A stretch of 6,759 bases of DNA from Chloroflexota bacterium (GCA_015222295.1 JADFUZ010000018.1:1-6759), one strand, 5' to 3'; numbered from the stretch's first letter, positions 1 through 6,647 are shown. Notes: generated by a model from the letters alone, not told the origin. Numbers and translations: made by a program.

Positions 1-5
1 CGCTG

Positions 6-34
6 TTGACGCCAGTGCTCACATAAGGTAAATT
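6..34 (+). promoter_or_regulatory. Candidate promoter of the nucleotidyltransferase gene, predicting a leaderless mRNA
   Basis: A -35-like TTGACG (6-11) is followed after 17 bp by a -10-like TAAATT (29-34), and 7 nt later comes the ATG at 42. This spacing puts the predicted transcription start on, or within a base of, the start codon. The only Shine-Dalgarno-like bases, AAGG at 25-28, lie 13 nt from the ATG, which is too far for a good ribosome site. The -10 matches consensus at four of six positions. Only 41 bases of upstream sequence are visible, so an operon with an upstream gene remains possible. Confidence 0.4.
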
Positions 35-41
35 CGTTCCG

Positions 42-1181
42 ATGAAGGCTGTCATACTGTCTGGTGGGAAGGCGACCAGGCTACGTCCTCTCACCTGCAA
101 TACCCCCAAGATAATGGTCCCGGTGTTGAACCGCCCCTTTCTGGCGCATCTGGTTGATTACCTCAAGAGACATCAAGTTACGGAGCTGATTCTTGCCATG
201 GGCGAGGTACCGGAGCAGGTCCGCGCCTATCTTGGAGTGGGTGGTGGCTTTGGTGTTGAGATAGCCTATTCGAGTGAGCAGTCTCCCCTGGGGACCGCCG
301 GCGCAGTGAAGAACACGGAAGAGCTGCTGCGTGAGACGTTTGTGGTGTTCAATGGCGATATCTTTACGGATATCGACTTGACCGGCATGATAGAGTGGCA
401 CCGAAGGAAAGGAGCTATCGCGACTATAGCTTTGACCCCTGTGGATGATCCTACTGTCTACGGAGTAGTGGAGACTGACGCCAAGGACAGGGTCAGACGC
501 TTCACAGAGAAACCAAGCCGGGACGAGGTGACCACCAATATGATCAACGCCGGCATCTACGTGCTGGAACCCAGTATTCTGACCTGCATCAGGCCCGGTG
601 TGTTTACGATGTTCGAGCGTGATGTTTTTCCCTTGCTTCTGGAAAGAGGGGAGGCTATCTACGGGTTTGCATCACGAGATTACTGGATTGATATCGGCAC
701 ACCGGAGAGCTATTTCAAGCTGAATGAGGATTTGCTCCACCGCCATATAGGTGCGAAGGGCCTGAGAGTCGAGCGGCAATGCTCTGTTCAACCCTCAGTT
801 CGCATTGACGGACCGGTGCTGATTGGCGAGGGTAGCTGCGTAGGAGACGGTTGCGTCCTGCTGGGGCCCAGCATACTGGGGAAGGGATGTCGAATAGACG
901 AAGGTGCTCTGGTGCAGCGGTCATTGTTGTGGGACGATTGCACCGTTGGCGACGGGGCTAGAGTCAGGAATTGCCTGCTGTCATCCTGTTGTCGTGTCGG
1001 ACGTGGAAGTGCGTTAGACGGCTGTATCCTGGGGGACAAAGTAACGATTGGGGCCAACAACGAACTGCCTCAGGGTGTCAGAATATGGCCGGGAAAATGC
1101 ATCGACGATCACGCAATCTCATTTCAGCCGTGGAGCAATCAGGAAGCAGCCAAGAAGCAGGGAATCCTAGACGTTGAATAG
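42..1181 (+). CDS. NDP-sugar pyrophosphorylase-like nucleotidyltransferase (mannose-1-P guanylyltransferase / glucose-1-P nucleotidyltransferase type)
   Basis: This 379-residue protein should transfer a nucleotidyl group from an NTP to a sugar 1-phosphate, giving a nucleotide sugar and pyrophosphate in the cytoplasm, for cell-surface glycan synthesis. Residues 1-235 form the Rossmann-like transferase domain. It has the N-terminal signature GGKATRLRPLT (8-18), with lysine K23 in the following TPK; LGTAGA (83-88); the metal-binding NGD (104-106); FTEKP (154-158); NAGIY (169-173); and WIDIGTPESY (215-224). From about residue 245 to 350 imperfect hexapeptide repeats (such as IGEGSCVGDG) indicate a left-handed beta-helix, as in GMPPB-like and GlmU/GlgC-like enzymes. 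Length fits the family. The usual glycine in GGxGTRL is alanine here (A11), and the helix holds ten cysteines. The ATG is chosen because the conserved MKAVILSGG begins there. The base and sugar specificity cannot be read from sequence, so no symbol is given. The 3' end overlaps ychF on the opposite strand. Confidence 0.9.
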   Translation: MKAVILSGGKATRLRPLTCNTPKIMVPVLNRPFLAHLVDYLKRHQVTELILAMGEVPEQVRAYLGVGGGFGVEIAYSSEQSPLGTAGAVKNTEELLRETFVVFNGDIFTDIDLTGMIEWHRRKGAIATIALTPVDDPTVYGVVETDAKDRVRRFTEKPSRDEVTTNMINAGIYVLEPSILTCIRPGVFTMFERDVFPLLLERGEAIYGFASRDYWIDIGTPESYFKLNEDLLHRHIGAKGLRVERQCSVQPSVRIDGPVLIGEGSCVGDGCVLLGPSILGKGCRIDEGALVQRSLLWDDCTVGDGARVRNCLLSSCCRVGRGSALDGCILGDKVTIGANNELPQGVRIWPGKCIDDHAISFQPWSNQEAAKKQGILDVE

Positions 1182-2255
1182 AAAGGTGACTACGTCTCCG
1201 TCGTTGATTACATAGTTCTTTCCTTCTACTCTGAGCAGGCCTCTTTTTCGGGCCTCAGTTATGGTCCCACATCTCTCCAAGTCATTGTAGCCAATTACTT
1301 CGGCGCGTATGAAACCCCTTTCCATATCAGAGTGTATCTTGCCTGCTGCTCTCGGTGCCGTGGTGCCACGCGGGATAGTCCAAGCTCTTAACTGATCTGA
1401 AGCCGTGGTAAAGAACGAGATAAGACCCAGGACACGGTAAGAGAGATCAATGACTTGCTCAAGCGCGGGTTGGGTGAGTCCCATGGCCTCACGGAACTCC
1501 GCCGCTTCAGTATCACTCAGTTGTTCCAGCTCTAGCTCCAGTTTGCCGCACAAAGCTATCGTCCCAAATTGAGGATAGGCGACCCTTATCTCGTCTTCCA
1601 AGGACGACGCTTGAGACAGTTGTGCCTCTCCTATGTTAAGGACAATCAGCATGGGCTTGGCCGTAAGAAACTGGTAGTGGGATAGGCTCTTGGATTCATC
1701 AGCAGCCAGGTCCTGCTGACGTATCGGTATATCCCGCTCGAGCGATTCGCTGAGCTTGTGCAGCAGACCTTGTTCCCTTAGATACGCTTCGCGGTCTGAA
1801 TGCTGGGCTCCTCTCAAGGCTGTCTCCACTCTATCAAGCCTTCTTTGAATGATAGTCAAATCAGAGAAGGCAAGTTCCAGATCCAGTGTAGCTATGTCTC
1901 GCCTCGCGTCCAAGCTTCCCTCCGGGTGAGGAACTCTCGCGTCTTCGAAAAGCCGGACTACTTGTAGCAAGGCATCCGCCGCGGTCAGGTAGTTCAGGAG
2001 TTCTCCGCCTATTTCTTCTTTGCCCGAGGTCTTGAGTGGGCCGGCGATGTCCACGTAACTGACTTCGACAGGAGTGACTTTCTTGGGGTGAAATCTGTTT
2101 TCTAATGACAGTAATCGCGCGTCAGGGACTCTGGCCACGCCAACGTTAGGAACCAGTGACGTAGTATAAGTCCCGATTTCGGCCTTGCCCTTGGTCAGCA
2201 CATCAAACACAGTCGTCTTGCCGCTCTTGGGCAGTCCAACGATAGCGATTTTCAT
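1167..2255 (-). CDS. ychF: YchF/OLA1-family P-loop ATPase (divergent subfamily)
   Basis: This 362-residue protein matches the usual YchF length of about 363. It is an Obg-related TRAFAC nucleotide hydrolase. Family members prefer ATP, bind ribosomes and are linked to translation and oxidative-stress responses. Visible elements are the P-loop GLPKSGKTT (7-15); G3 DIAG (69-72); the G4 variant NIGE (207-210), of the NxxE type associated with ATP preference in place of NKxD; a helical, probably coiled-coil insertion (about 120-195); and the C-terminal TGS domain (about 275-362), with RAWTIPRGTTAPRAAGKIH, ERGFIRAEV, EGKNYVINDGD and the terminal FLFNV. H110 sits where OLA1/YchF has its catalytic-type histidine. 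It differs from the canonical protein in the P-loop (K-S for N-V) and in lacking the GEGLGN stretch after G3. The start at 2255 is chosen because MKIAIVG is the family N-terminus; in-frame starts upstream, to 2321, would add unconserved residues and collide with the holA promoter. It is transcribed divergently from holA and convergently with the nucleotidyltransferase. Confidence 0.92.
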   Translation of the reverse strand: MKIAIVGLPKSGKTTVFDVLTKGKAEIGTYTTSLVPNVGVARVPDARLLSLENRFHPKKVTPVEVSYVDIAGPLKTSGKEEIGGELLNYLTAADALLQVVRLFEDARVPHPEGSLDARRDIATLDLELAFSDLTIIQRRLDRVETALRGAQHSDREAYLREQGLLHKLSESLERDIPIRQQDLAADESKSLSHYQFLTAKPMLIVLNIGEAQLSQASSLEDEIRVAYPQFGTIALCGKLELELEQLSDTEAAEFREAMGLTQPALEQVIDLSYRVLGLISFFTTASDQLRAWTIPRGTTAPRAAGKIHSDMERGFIRAEVIGYNDLERCGTITEARKRGLLRVEGKNYVINDGDVVTFLFNV

Positions 2256-2262
2256 GTCTCTT

Positions 2263-2271
2263 ATCTTAGCA
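2263..2271 (-). promoter_or_regulatory. Extended -10 of ychF, predicting a leaderless mRNA
   Basis: Read on the minus strand this is TGCTAAGAT, an extended -10 (TGn followed by TAAGAT). It is separated by 7 nt (AAGAGAC) from the ychF ATG at 2255. The predicted transcription start therefore coincides with the start codon. No good -35 is seen 16-18 bp upstream, which an extended -10 can tolerate. The AAGAG just before the ATG is a weak ribosome site at short spacing, so a leadered transcript from further upstream cannot be ruled out. Confidence 0.45.
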
Positions 2272-2313
2272 TCCATTGCAGTTTCAGTCTTCAGAGGCAA
2301 GCGGTTGGCGCCG

Positions 2314-2322
2314 TGGTACAAT
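2314..2322 (+). promoter_or_regulatory. Extended -10 of holA, predicting a leaderless mRNA
   Basis: TGGTACAAT is an extended -10 (TGn plus TACAAT, five of six to consensus). It ends 6 nt before the holA GTG at 2329, so the expected +1 is exactly the G of the start codon. The bases between, ACAACC, and those further upstream contain no Shine-Dalgarno-like purine run. No convincing -35 is present. Together these favour a leaderless transcript, and they also support the choice of the GTG start. Confidence 0.55.
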
Positions 2323-2328
2323 ACAACC

Positions 2329-3339
2329 GTGCTCTACATTCTGTACGGGAAAGATGATTTCTCTCTCCATGAAGCCTTAGAGCATATCAAGACGGGGTTG
2401 GGCGATAGGGAAATACTAGCCGCCAATACCGTCAGCCTTGATGGCCAGAGGCTAACGTCGGATGAGCTCAGCAATAGTTGCAATACTACCCCTTTCTTGT
2501 TGGCACACCGCTTGGTCGTAGTTCACGGGTTGATGGCACGCTTCGAGGTACAACGGGGCAAGTCGGCCCCTGGTAGAAAGCGTCACATTGTTAAATCTGG
2601 GGACCAGCAAGGGGAATGGCAGGACTTTGCGTCTTGTATTGAGCAGATGGCGCCGACCACCGTGCTGGTGCTGATTGATGGTGACCTGAAAGGACCTTGC
2701 CCCCTGCGGGACAGACTCTCTACGCTGGCTGAAGTGAAGAGCTTTCCTTTGCTGACGGGCAAGAGTCTAGGGTACTGGATAGCGCAACGAGTGAGTGGAC
2801 ATGGTGGCACCATAACCTCTCGGGCTGTGAGTTTGCTCGCTGACCTTATTGGTGGCGATTTGTGGACCATGGGAAACGAGATCCTGAAGCTCACTCTCTA
2901 CGCTTCGGGACGGGCCATTGAGGAGAACGACGTCAGGGAGTTGGTAAGCTATGCGCAGGAAGCCAACATCTTTGCTCTGGTGGACGCGGTTCTTGAAGGC
3001 AGAGGCGCGGTGGCGCAGGTAGCGCTGCATCGACTTTACCAGGAAGGCGCTTTGCCAACCTACATTCTAGCTATGATAACCAGGCAGGTTCGGCTCATGG
3101 CATTGGCCAAGGAGTCGGGCTCAGAACTGTCAGCGCAACGGTTGCAGGACAAGCTGGGTTTGACCTCAGGCTACGCTTTGAACAAGGCGCTCAAGCAGGC
3201 CAGGATGTACAGTTTCGAGCACATAAGGCAGCTCTATGAAGAGCTTCTGCAGACGGATGTGGCCATCAAGACTGGCAAACGGGATGGAGGGTCTGCTCTG
3301 GAGCTTCTGATAGTGGAACTTAGCACCCGTCGAGTCTGA
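2329..3339 (+). CDS. holA: DNA polymerase III delta subunit (clamp loader)
   Basis: The delta subunit belongs to the clamp-loader complex. It binds and opens the sliding clamp so that the clamp can be placed on primed DNA during replication. With a GTG start at 2329 the protein has 336 residues, close to the usual 320-345. The N-terminus MLYILYGKDDF resembles the family start (a strand followed by GxDxF/Y), and the degenerate AAA+ domain lacks a Walker A motif, as expected for delta. Typical family segments follow: GGDLWTMGNEILKL (175-188), IFALVDAVLEG (214-224), ILAMITRQVRLM (246-257) and the C-terminal DVAIKTGKRDGGSALELLI (310-328). A polar, basic loop near residues 75-97 looks longer than usual. 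The open frame extends upstream to 2185, but that part is antisense to ychF and unlike the family, so it is rejected. The gene is divergent from ychF and 140 bp upstream of alaS. Confidence 0.92.
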   Translation: MLYILYGKDDFSLHEALEHIKTGLGDREILAANTVSLDGQRLTSDELSNSCNTTPFLLAHRLVVVHGLMARFEVQRGKSAPGRKRHIVKSGDQQGEWQDFASCIEQMAPTTVLVLIDGDLKGPCPLRDRLSTLAEVKSFPLLTGKSLGYWIAQRVSGHGGTITSRAVSLLADLIGGDLWTMGNEILKLTLYASGRAIEENDVRELVSYAQEANIFALVDAVLEGRGAVAQVALHRLYQEGALPTYILAMITRQVRLMALAKESGSELSAQRLQDKLGLTSGYALNKALKQARMYSFEHIRQLYEELLQTDVAIKTGKRDGGSALELLIVELSTRRV

Positions 3340-3357
3340 GCTTTGTGCGACGGAAAG

Positions 3358-3374
3358 GCCCCGACACCTGGGGC
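3358..3374 (+). other. Small GC hairpin between holA and alaS
   Basis: GCCCC (3358-3362) and GGGGC (3370-3374) form a 5-bp stem around a 7-nt loop, 18 nt after the holA stop. No T-run follows, so it is not a typical intrinsic terminator. It could act as a weak or factor-dependent terminator or as an mRNA 3'-end stabiliser, or it may be chance. Confidence 0.3.
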
Positions 3375-3383
3375 TCCTGCCCG

Positions 3384-3414
3384 TTGTCCTGTCATCGGGA
3401 TTCTATGCTATGAT
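3384..3414 (+). promoter_or_regulatory. Candidate alaS-ruvX promoter
   Basis: TGCTATGAT (3406-3414) is an extended -10 with five of six matches in the hexamer TATGAT. A poor -35-like TTGTCC lies at 3384-3389 with a long 19-bp spacer. The predicted start near 3421 gives alaS an untranslated leader of about 59 nt, unlike the three leaderless-looking genes in this window. The leader is too short for a T-box, and I see no T-box sequence. Read-through from holA is an alternative source of alaS mRNA. Confidence 0.45.
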
Positions 3415-3479
3415 AGCCACCATCGCTGCCTCAGTTGACGGTGAAGCGATACTCCCTCTGATGGGCGAAGTGTTGCCAG

Positions 3480-6128
3480 ATGACAAGCGACGAGCTTAGA
3501 CAGCTCTTTCTGGACTTCTTTCAGGATAGAGGGCACACGGTTATCCCCAGTTCGTCTCTGATTCCTCATGGCGACCCAAGCTTACTACTGACCACAGCTG
3601 GCATGGTGCAGATCAAACCCTATTACCTGGGTTTGGAGAAAGCTCCCAGCCCACGGTTGGCTTCTTGTCAAAAGTGCTTTCGCACCACGGACATAGATTC
3701 CGTGGGTGATAGTAGTCACCTCACCTTCTTTGAGATGCTGGGTAACTTCAGCGTGGGTGACTATTTCAAGAAGGAGGCTATTGCTTGGGCGCTGGAATTC
3801 GCGACGGGATACCTGAAGTTGCCTGTGGAGCGACTATGGGCGACTATCTACCTGGATGATGATGAGGCGTTCACTTACTGGCAAGAGGTTGGGATCCCCG
3901 TTGGGAGGATATTGCGATTTGGAGAGGACGACAATTTCTGGGGTCCGGCTGGTGATTCGGGACCATGTGGACCGTGCAGCGAACTGCACTATGACATGGG
4001 TGAAGAACACGGCTGCGGCCGACCTGAGTGCAGGCCTAATTGCGAATGCGGTCGCTATTCGGAGATATGGAATCTGGTGTTCACTCAATATGACCAGAAG
4101 CCCGATGGCAGTCGTGCTCCTCTGCCCAGGCCAAACATCGATACTGGAATGGGCATGGAAAGAACTGCGGCTGTGGTGCAGGGGAAGTCTTCAGTTTACG
4201 AAACGGACCTCTTTTGGCCCATCGTTCAGGAGGTATGCCGGTTGGCGGGGAAAAGCTATGGTTCCAGTGCGGAAGTCGACCGGGCTGTGAGAATCATCGC
4301 GGAACATTGCCGTGGCGTTGCCTTTCTCGTCGCCGACGGTGTCTTACCGTCCAACGAAGGCAGGGGCTACGTTCTTCGTCGAATACTGCGTCGGGCTTCT
4401 CTCTTTGGGCGAAGACTGGGGCTCGTGGAGCCTTTCCTTGGCATAGTATCCAAGGTAGTAATCGCGAAGATGGGGCATGTGTATGCTGAATTGGCCAGCA
4501 ACGAAGGTTTGATCAGAGAAGTCATGAGGGGGGAAGAGGATAGATTCATTTCCACTCTGGATACGGGCCTTGGCTTGGTGGAAGACCTGATCGACGAAGC
4601 TCTGAGCCAGGACCGAAACTTGCTGGCCGGGCACGAGGTATTCAGACTCTATGACACTTATGGCTTCCCTCAAGAACTGACCGCCGAGATTGCCAAGGAT
4701 AGGGGGTTGTCCGTCGACATTGAGGGTTTTCAGGCTGAAATGGAGAAGCAGAGGGAAAGAGCTAGGGAAGGGACCAAGTTTGTTGCGGCCGTTTCTGACG
4801 CAGTCTCTGTGGGCGGGAATGGCGAAGCTGCCCAGGTAGAGTTTGTTGGTTACGAAACGACCACTTCCTGGTCCAAAGTGATCGCGTTGAGAACCAGGGG
4901 GCAGTCTGTATCAGCGGCTCATCAGGGGGATGAAGTGGACATAATCCTGGACAAGACTCCCTTCTATGGAGAAATGGGAGGTCAGGTAGGGGATACCGGT
5001 GAGATTAGGGGGAGTGGGGGCAAGATCGGAGTTATGAATACCGTGAGAAGCCTCTCCGACACGACTGTTCAGCAGGGGAGGGTTGTGGATGGGATTATGT
5101 CGGTGGGGGACCAGGTGGAGGCAGAAATCGATGTTGCCCGTCGGCTAGACATCGCTCGCAACCATACGGCTACGCATCTTGTTCAGGCTGCTTTGCGGGC
5201 GATCCTGGGCGGTCATGTATACCAGAGAGGTTCATTAGTGGAGCCGAGTGGGTTCAGGTTTGACTTCTCTCATCTGGCAGCTATCACTGAAGAGGAGAAA
5301 GCTCAGATTCAGAGGTGGGTTAACGAGAGAATACGGGAGAACCTGTTGTTGAAGACGAGGTTCGTTCCCTACAAACAAGCCATCGGCGAAGGCGTTATTG
5401 CCCTGTTCGAAGAGAAATACGGAGAGACGGTTCGGATAGTGGAAATCGGTAAGCCGGCAGTGAGCAAAGAGCTGTGCGCGGGCACTCACTTAGCATCAAC
5501 GGGTGAAATTGGCCTCTTGTTGGCAGTCAGTGAGAGTAGTATTGGGACCGGGCTGCATCGTATCGAAGCGGTAACTGGGAGGGGTGCCGAGTCGTTGATT
5601 GAGCGACGTTTCTCCAGTCTGCAAAGCGCGTCGAGAGAAATGGGTGCTGTGCCGGAGGAGCTTCCAAGCAAGGTAAGGAGCCTTGCCACTGAGCTGGCAG
5701 CGGAGCAGAGGCGCTCGTTGTTCTTGGAAAGGGAGCTGGCACGTAGAGTTGCCGAGTCTTTGCTGAGTGAGACGAAGAGGATAAACGGAGTGACAGTTGT
5801 GGCTGCTGAAGTCCCGTCACTGACCATGCCTGTCCTGAGGGAAATGGGCGATGAATTGCGAAACAGCCTGGGGAGCGCGATCATAGTTCTGGCTTCGGTC
5901 TTTGGTGGGAAGCCGCGTTTCCTGGCCATGGTTACGCCTGATTTGGTTGCCAAGGGGTTTCATGCTGGGGAGATTGTGAGGCGGGTGGCCAAGGCCACCG
6001 GGGGTAGTGGGGGAGGCAAAGCGAGCATGGCCCAGGCAGGTGGCAGAGATGTCCAGAAGGTCAACGAAGCCTTGAGTCTGGTTGAGAGTACCATTATCAG
6101 TCATCCGGGTGAACGTAGTGAGGTGTAG
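3480..6128 (+). CDS. alaS: Alanyl-tRNA synthetase
   Basis: This cytoplasmic class II enzyme charges tRNA-Ala with alanine and clears mischarged Ser/Gly-tRNA-Ala. The 882 residues match the family's usual 870-880. The catalytic domain (about 1-240) has motif 1 (10-51), motif 2 with FRTTDI and FFEMLGNFS (67-91), GDSGPCGPCSE (158-168) and motif 3 DTGMGMER (221-228). The tRNA-recognition region follows (about 245-460). The editing domain (about 550-700) carries the zinc ligands H562 and H566 (NHTATHL) plus C666 and H670 (CAGTH). A helical, probably coiled-coil linker (about 735-765) leads to the DHHA1/C-Ala domain ending in GGSGGGKASMAQAGG (841-855). An extra cluster, C179, C184, C188 and C190, may bind metal, as in some other bacterial AlaRS. 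The ATG at 3480 is the only possible upstream start: the frame has a stop at 3459, and MTSDELRQLFLDFF is the family N-terminus. The ribosome site is weak. The gene is intact and is followed directly by ruvX. Confidence 0.98.
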   Translation: MTSDELRQLFLDFFQDRGHTVIPSSSLIPHGDPSLLLTTAGMVQIKPYYLGLEKAPSPRLASCQKCFRTTDIDSVGDSSHLTFFEMLGNFSVGDYFKKEAIAWALEFATGYLKLPVERLWATIYLDDDEAFTYWQEVGIPVGRILRFGEDDNFWGPAGDSGPCGPCSELHYDMGEEHGCGRPECRPNCECGRYSEIWNLVFTQYDQKPDGSRAPLPRPNIDTGMGMERTAAVVQGKSSVYETDLFWPIVQEVCRLAGKSYGSSAEVDRAVRIIAEHCRGVAFLVADGVLPSNEGRGYVLRRILRRASLFGRRLGLVEPFLGIVSKVVIAKMGHVYAELASNEGLIREVMRGEEDRFISTLDTGLGLVEDLIDEALSQDRNLLAGHEVFRLYDTYGFPQELTAEIAKDRGLSVDIEGFQAEMEKQRERAREGTKFVAAVSDAVSVGGNGEAAQVEFVGYETTTSWSKVIALRTRGQSVSAAHQGDEVDIILDKTPFYGEMGGQVGDTGEIRGSGGKIGVMNTVRSLSDTTVQQGRVVDGIMSVGDQVEAEIDVARRLDIARNHTATHLVQAALRAILGGHVYQRGSLVEPSGFRFDFSHLAAITEEEKAQIQRWVNERIRENLLLKTRFVPYKQAIGEGVIALFEEKYGETVRIVEIGKPAVSKELCAGTHLASTGEIGLLLAVSESSIGTGLHRIEAVTGRGAESLIERRFSSLQSASREMGAVPEELPSKVRSLATELAAEQRRSLFLERELARRVAESLLSETKRINGVTVVAAEVPSLTMPVLREMGDELRNSLGSAIIVLASVFGGKPRFLAMVTPDLVAKGFHAGEIVRRVAKATGGSGGGKASMAQAGGRDVQKVNEALSLVESTIISHPGERSEV
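6120..6125 (+). promoter_or_regulatory. Shine-Dalgarno of ruvX inside the end of alaS
   Basis: GAGGTG, within GTGAGGTGTAG, is the best ribosome-binding match seen before any gene in the window. It sits in the last alaS codons, 4 nt before the TTG at 6130. It decides the ruvX start among the in-frame candidates at 6082 (TTG), 6109 (GTG), 6118 (GTG) and 6130 (TTG). Confidence 0.6.
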
Positions 6129-6129
6129 A

Positions 6130-6558
6130 TTGCGCAGCCTGGGAGTGGACGTTGGGTCAAGGAGAACAGGGGTGGCAATGAGCGACCCGCAAGGAATATT
6201 CGCACTGCCCCTGACCGTGATCGAGCATGACAGTTATGACAGGGTTCTGGGTGATATTGCGAGGCTGGTTGAGGAATATGAAATCCAGCGCGTCGTAGTC
6301 GGGTTGCCCTATTCCTTGAACGGTGATCTTGGTCGGCAAGCTACTGAAGTGAAGGCTTTTGCCGAGAGGCTTTCGCGGCTCACGGAGGCCGATATCCAGC
6401 TATGGGATGAGCGGCTCTCAACCGTAGCTGCCGACCGCTTGATGGATGAAGCCGGTACCAGGCGACGAAAGAGGAAAGGACACAGGGATGCTATCGCGGC
6501 TGCGGTTATCCTTCAAGGGTTTCTTGACAGCCAGGTGCAGTCTTCTCCCATAACGTAG
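6130..6558 (+). CDS. ruvX: RuvX/YqgF-family RNase H-fold nuclease
   Basis: RuvX (YqgF) proteins have an RNase H-like fold. They act in maturation of the 16S rRNA 5' end and are also proposed as Holliday-junction resolvases. With a TTG start at 6130 the protein has 142 residues, the normal size, and begins MRSLGVDVGSRRTGVAMSD, matching the family N-terminus, including catalytic D7. The other signatures are VVVGLPYSLNG (55-65), LWDERLST (91-98, E94 being the second acidic site) and KGHRDAIAAAVILQGFL (116-132, with D120 as the third acid). Longer alternatives from 6082, 6109 or 6118 add unconserved residues that overlap the alaS end. The gap after the alaS stop is one base, so translation is probably coupled and both genes are probably on one transcript. 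In Firmicutes an IreB (YrzL) gene often lies between alaS and ruvX; none is present here. Confidence 0.93.
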   Translation: MRSLGVDVGSRRTGVAMSDPQGIFALPLTVIEHDSYDRVLGDIARLVEEYEIQRVVVGLPYSLNGDLGRQATEVKAFAERLSRLTEADIQLWDERLSTVAADRLMDEAGTRRRKRKGHRDAIAAAVILQGFLDSQVQSSPIT

Positions 6559-6635
6559 CTATTGGTCGACCTGGCAGCTAGGCTAATGATATCTACCTTG
6601 CTATGAGCCGTCTCTGCACTTGATTGGAAATCCTG

Positions 6636-6647
6636 TAATGATCATTA
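6636..6647. repeat. 12-bp perfect palindrome
   Basis: TAATGATCATTA is self-complementary over all 12 bases. Its half TAATGAT also occurs at 6584-6590, after ruvX, as a direct repeat about 52 bp upstream. An operator for a dimeric regulator is possible, but a chance occurrence in this AT-richer stretch is as likely. Confidence 0.3.

Noticed and set aside
1..31. Possible C-terminal end of an upstream gene, open to a TAA at 29-31 (another frame stops at 24-26)
   Set aside because: Only nine or so codons are visible, two frames fit equally well, and the same bases make a plausible promoter.
2256..2321. Longer ychF starts, at 2321 or at the ATG at 2276
   Set aside because: The family begins at MKIAIVG, and the added residues are unconserved and overlap the holA extended -10.
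2185..2328. N-terminal extension of holA from an ATG at 2185
   Set aside because: It is antisense to the conserved P-loop region of ychF, has no family similarity, and the GTG at 2329 gives the family N-terminus.
3358..3374. Intrinsic terminator after holA
   Set aside because: The stem is only 5 bp and no T-run follows, so it is listed only as a hairpin.
6556..6580. Inverted repeat TAGCT...AGCTA around the GGTCGACC palindrome just after ruvX as a terminator
   Set aside because: The inner palindrome cannot form a real RNA stem, the outer stem is 5 bp and there is no T-run.
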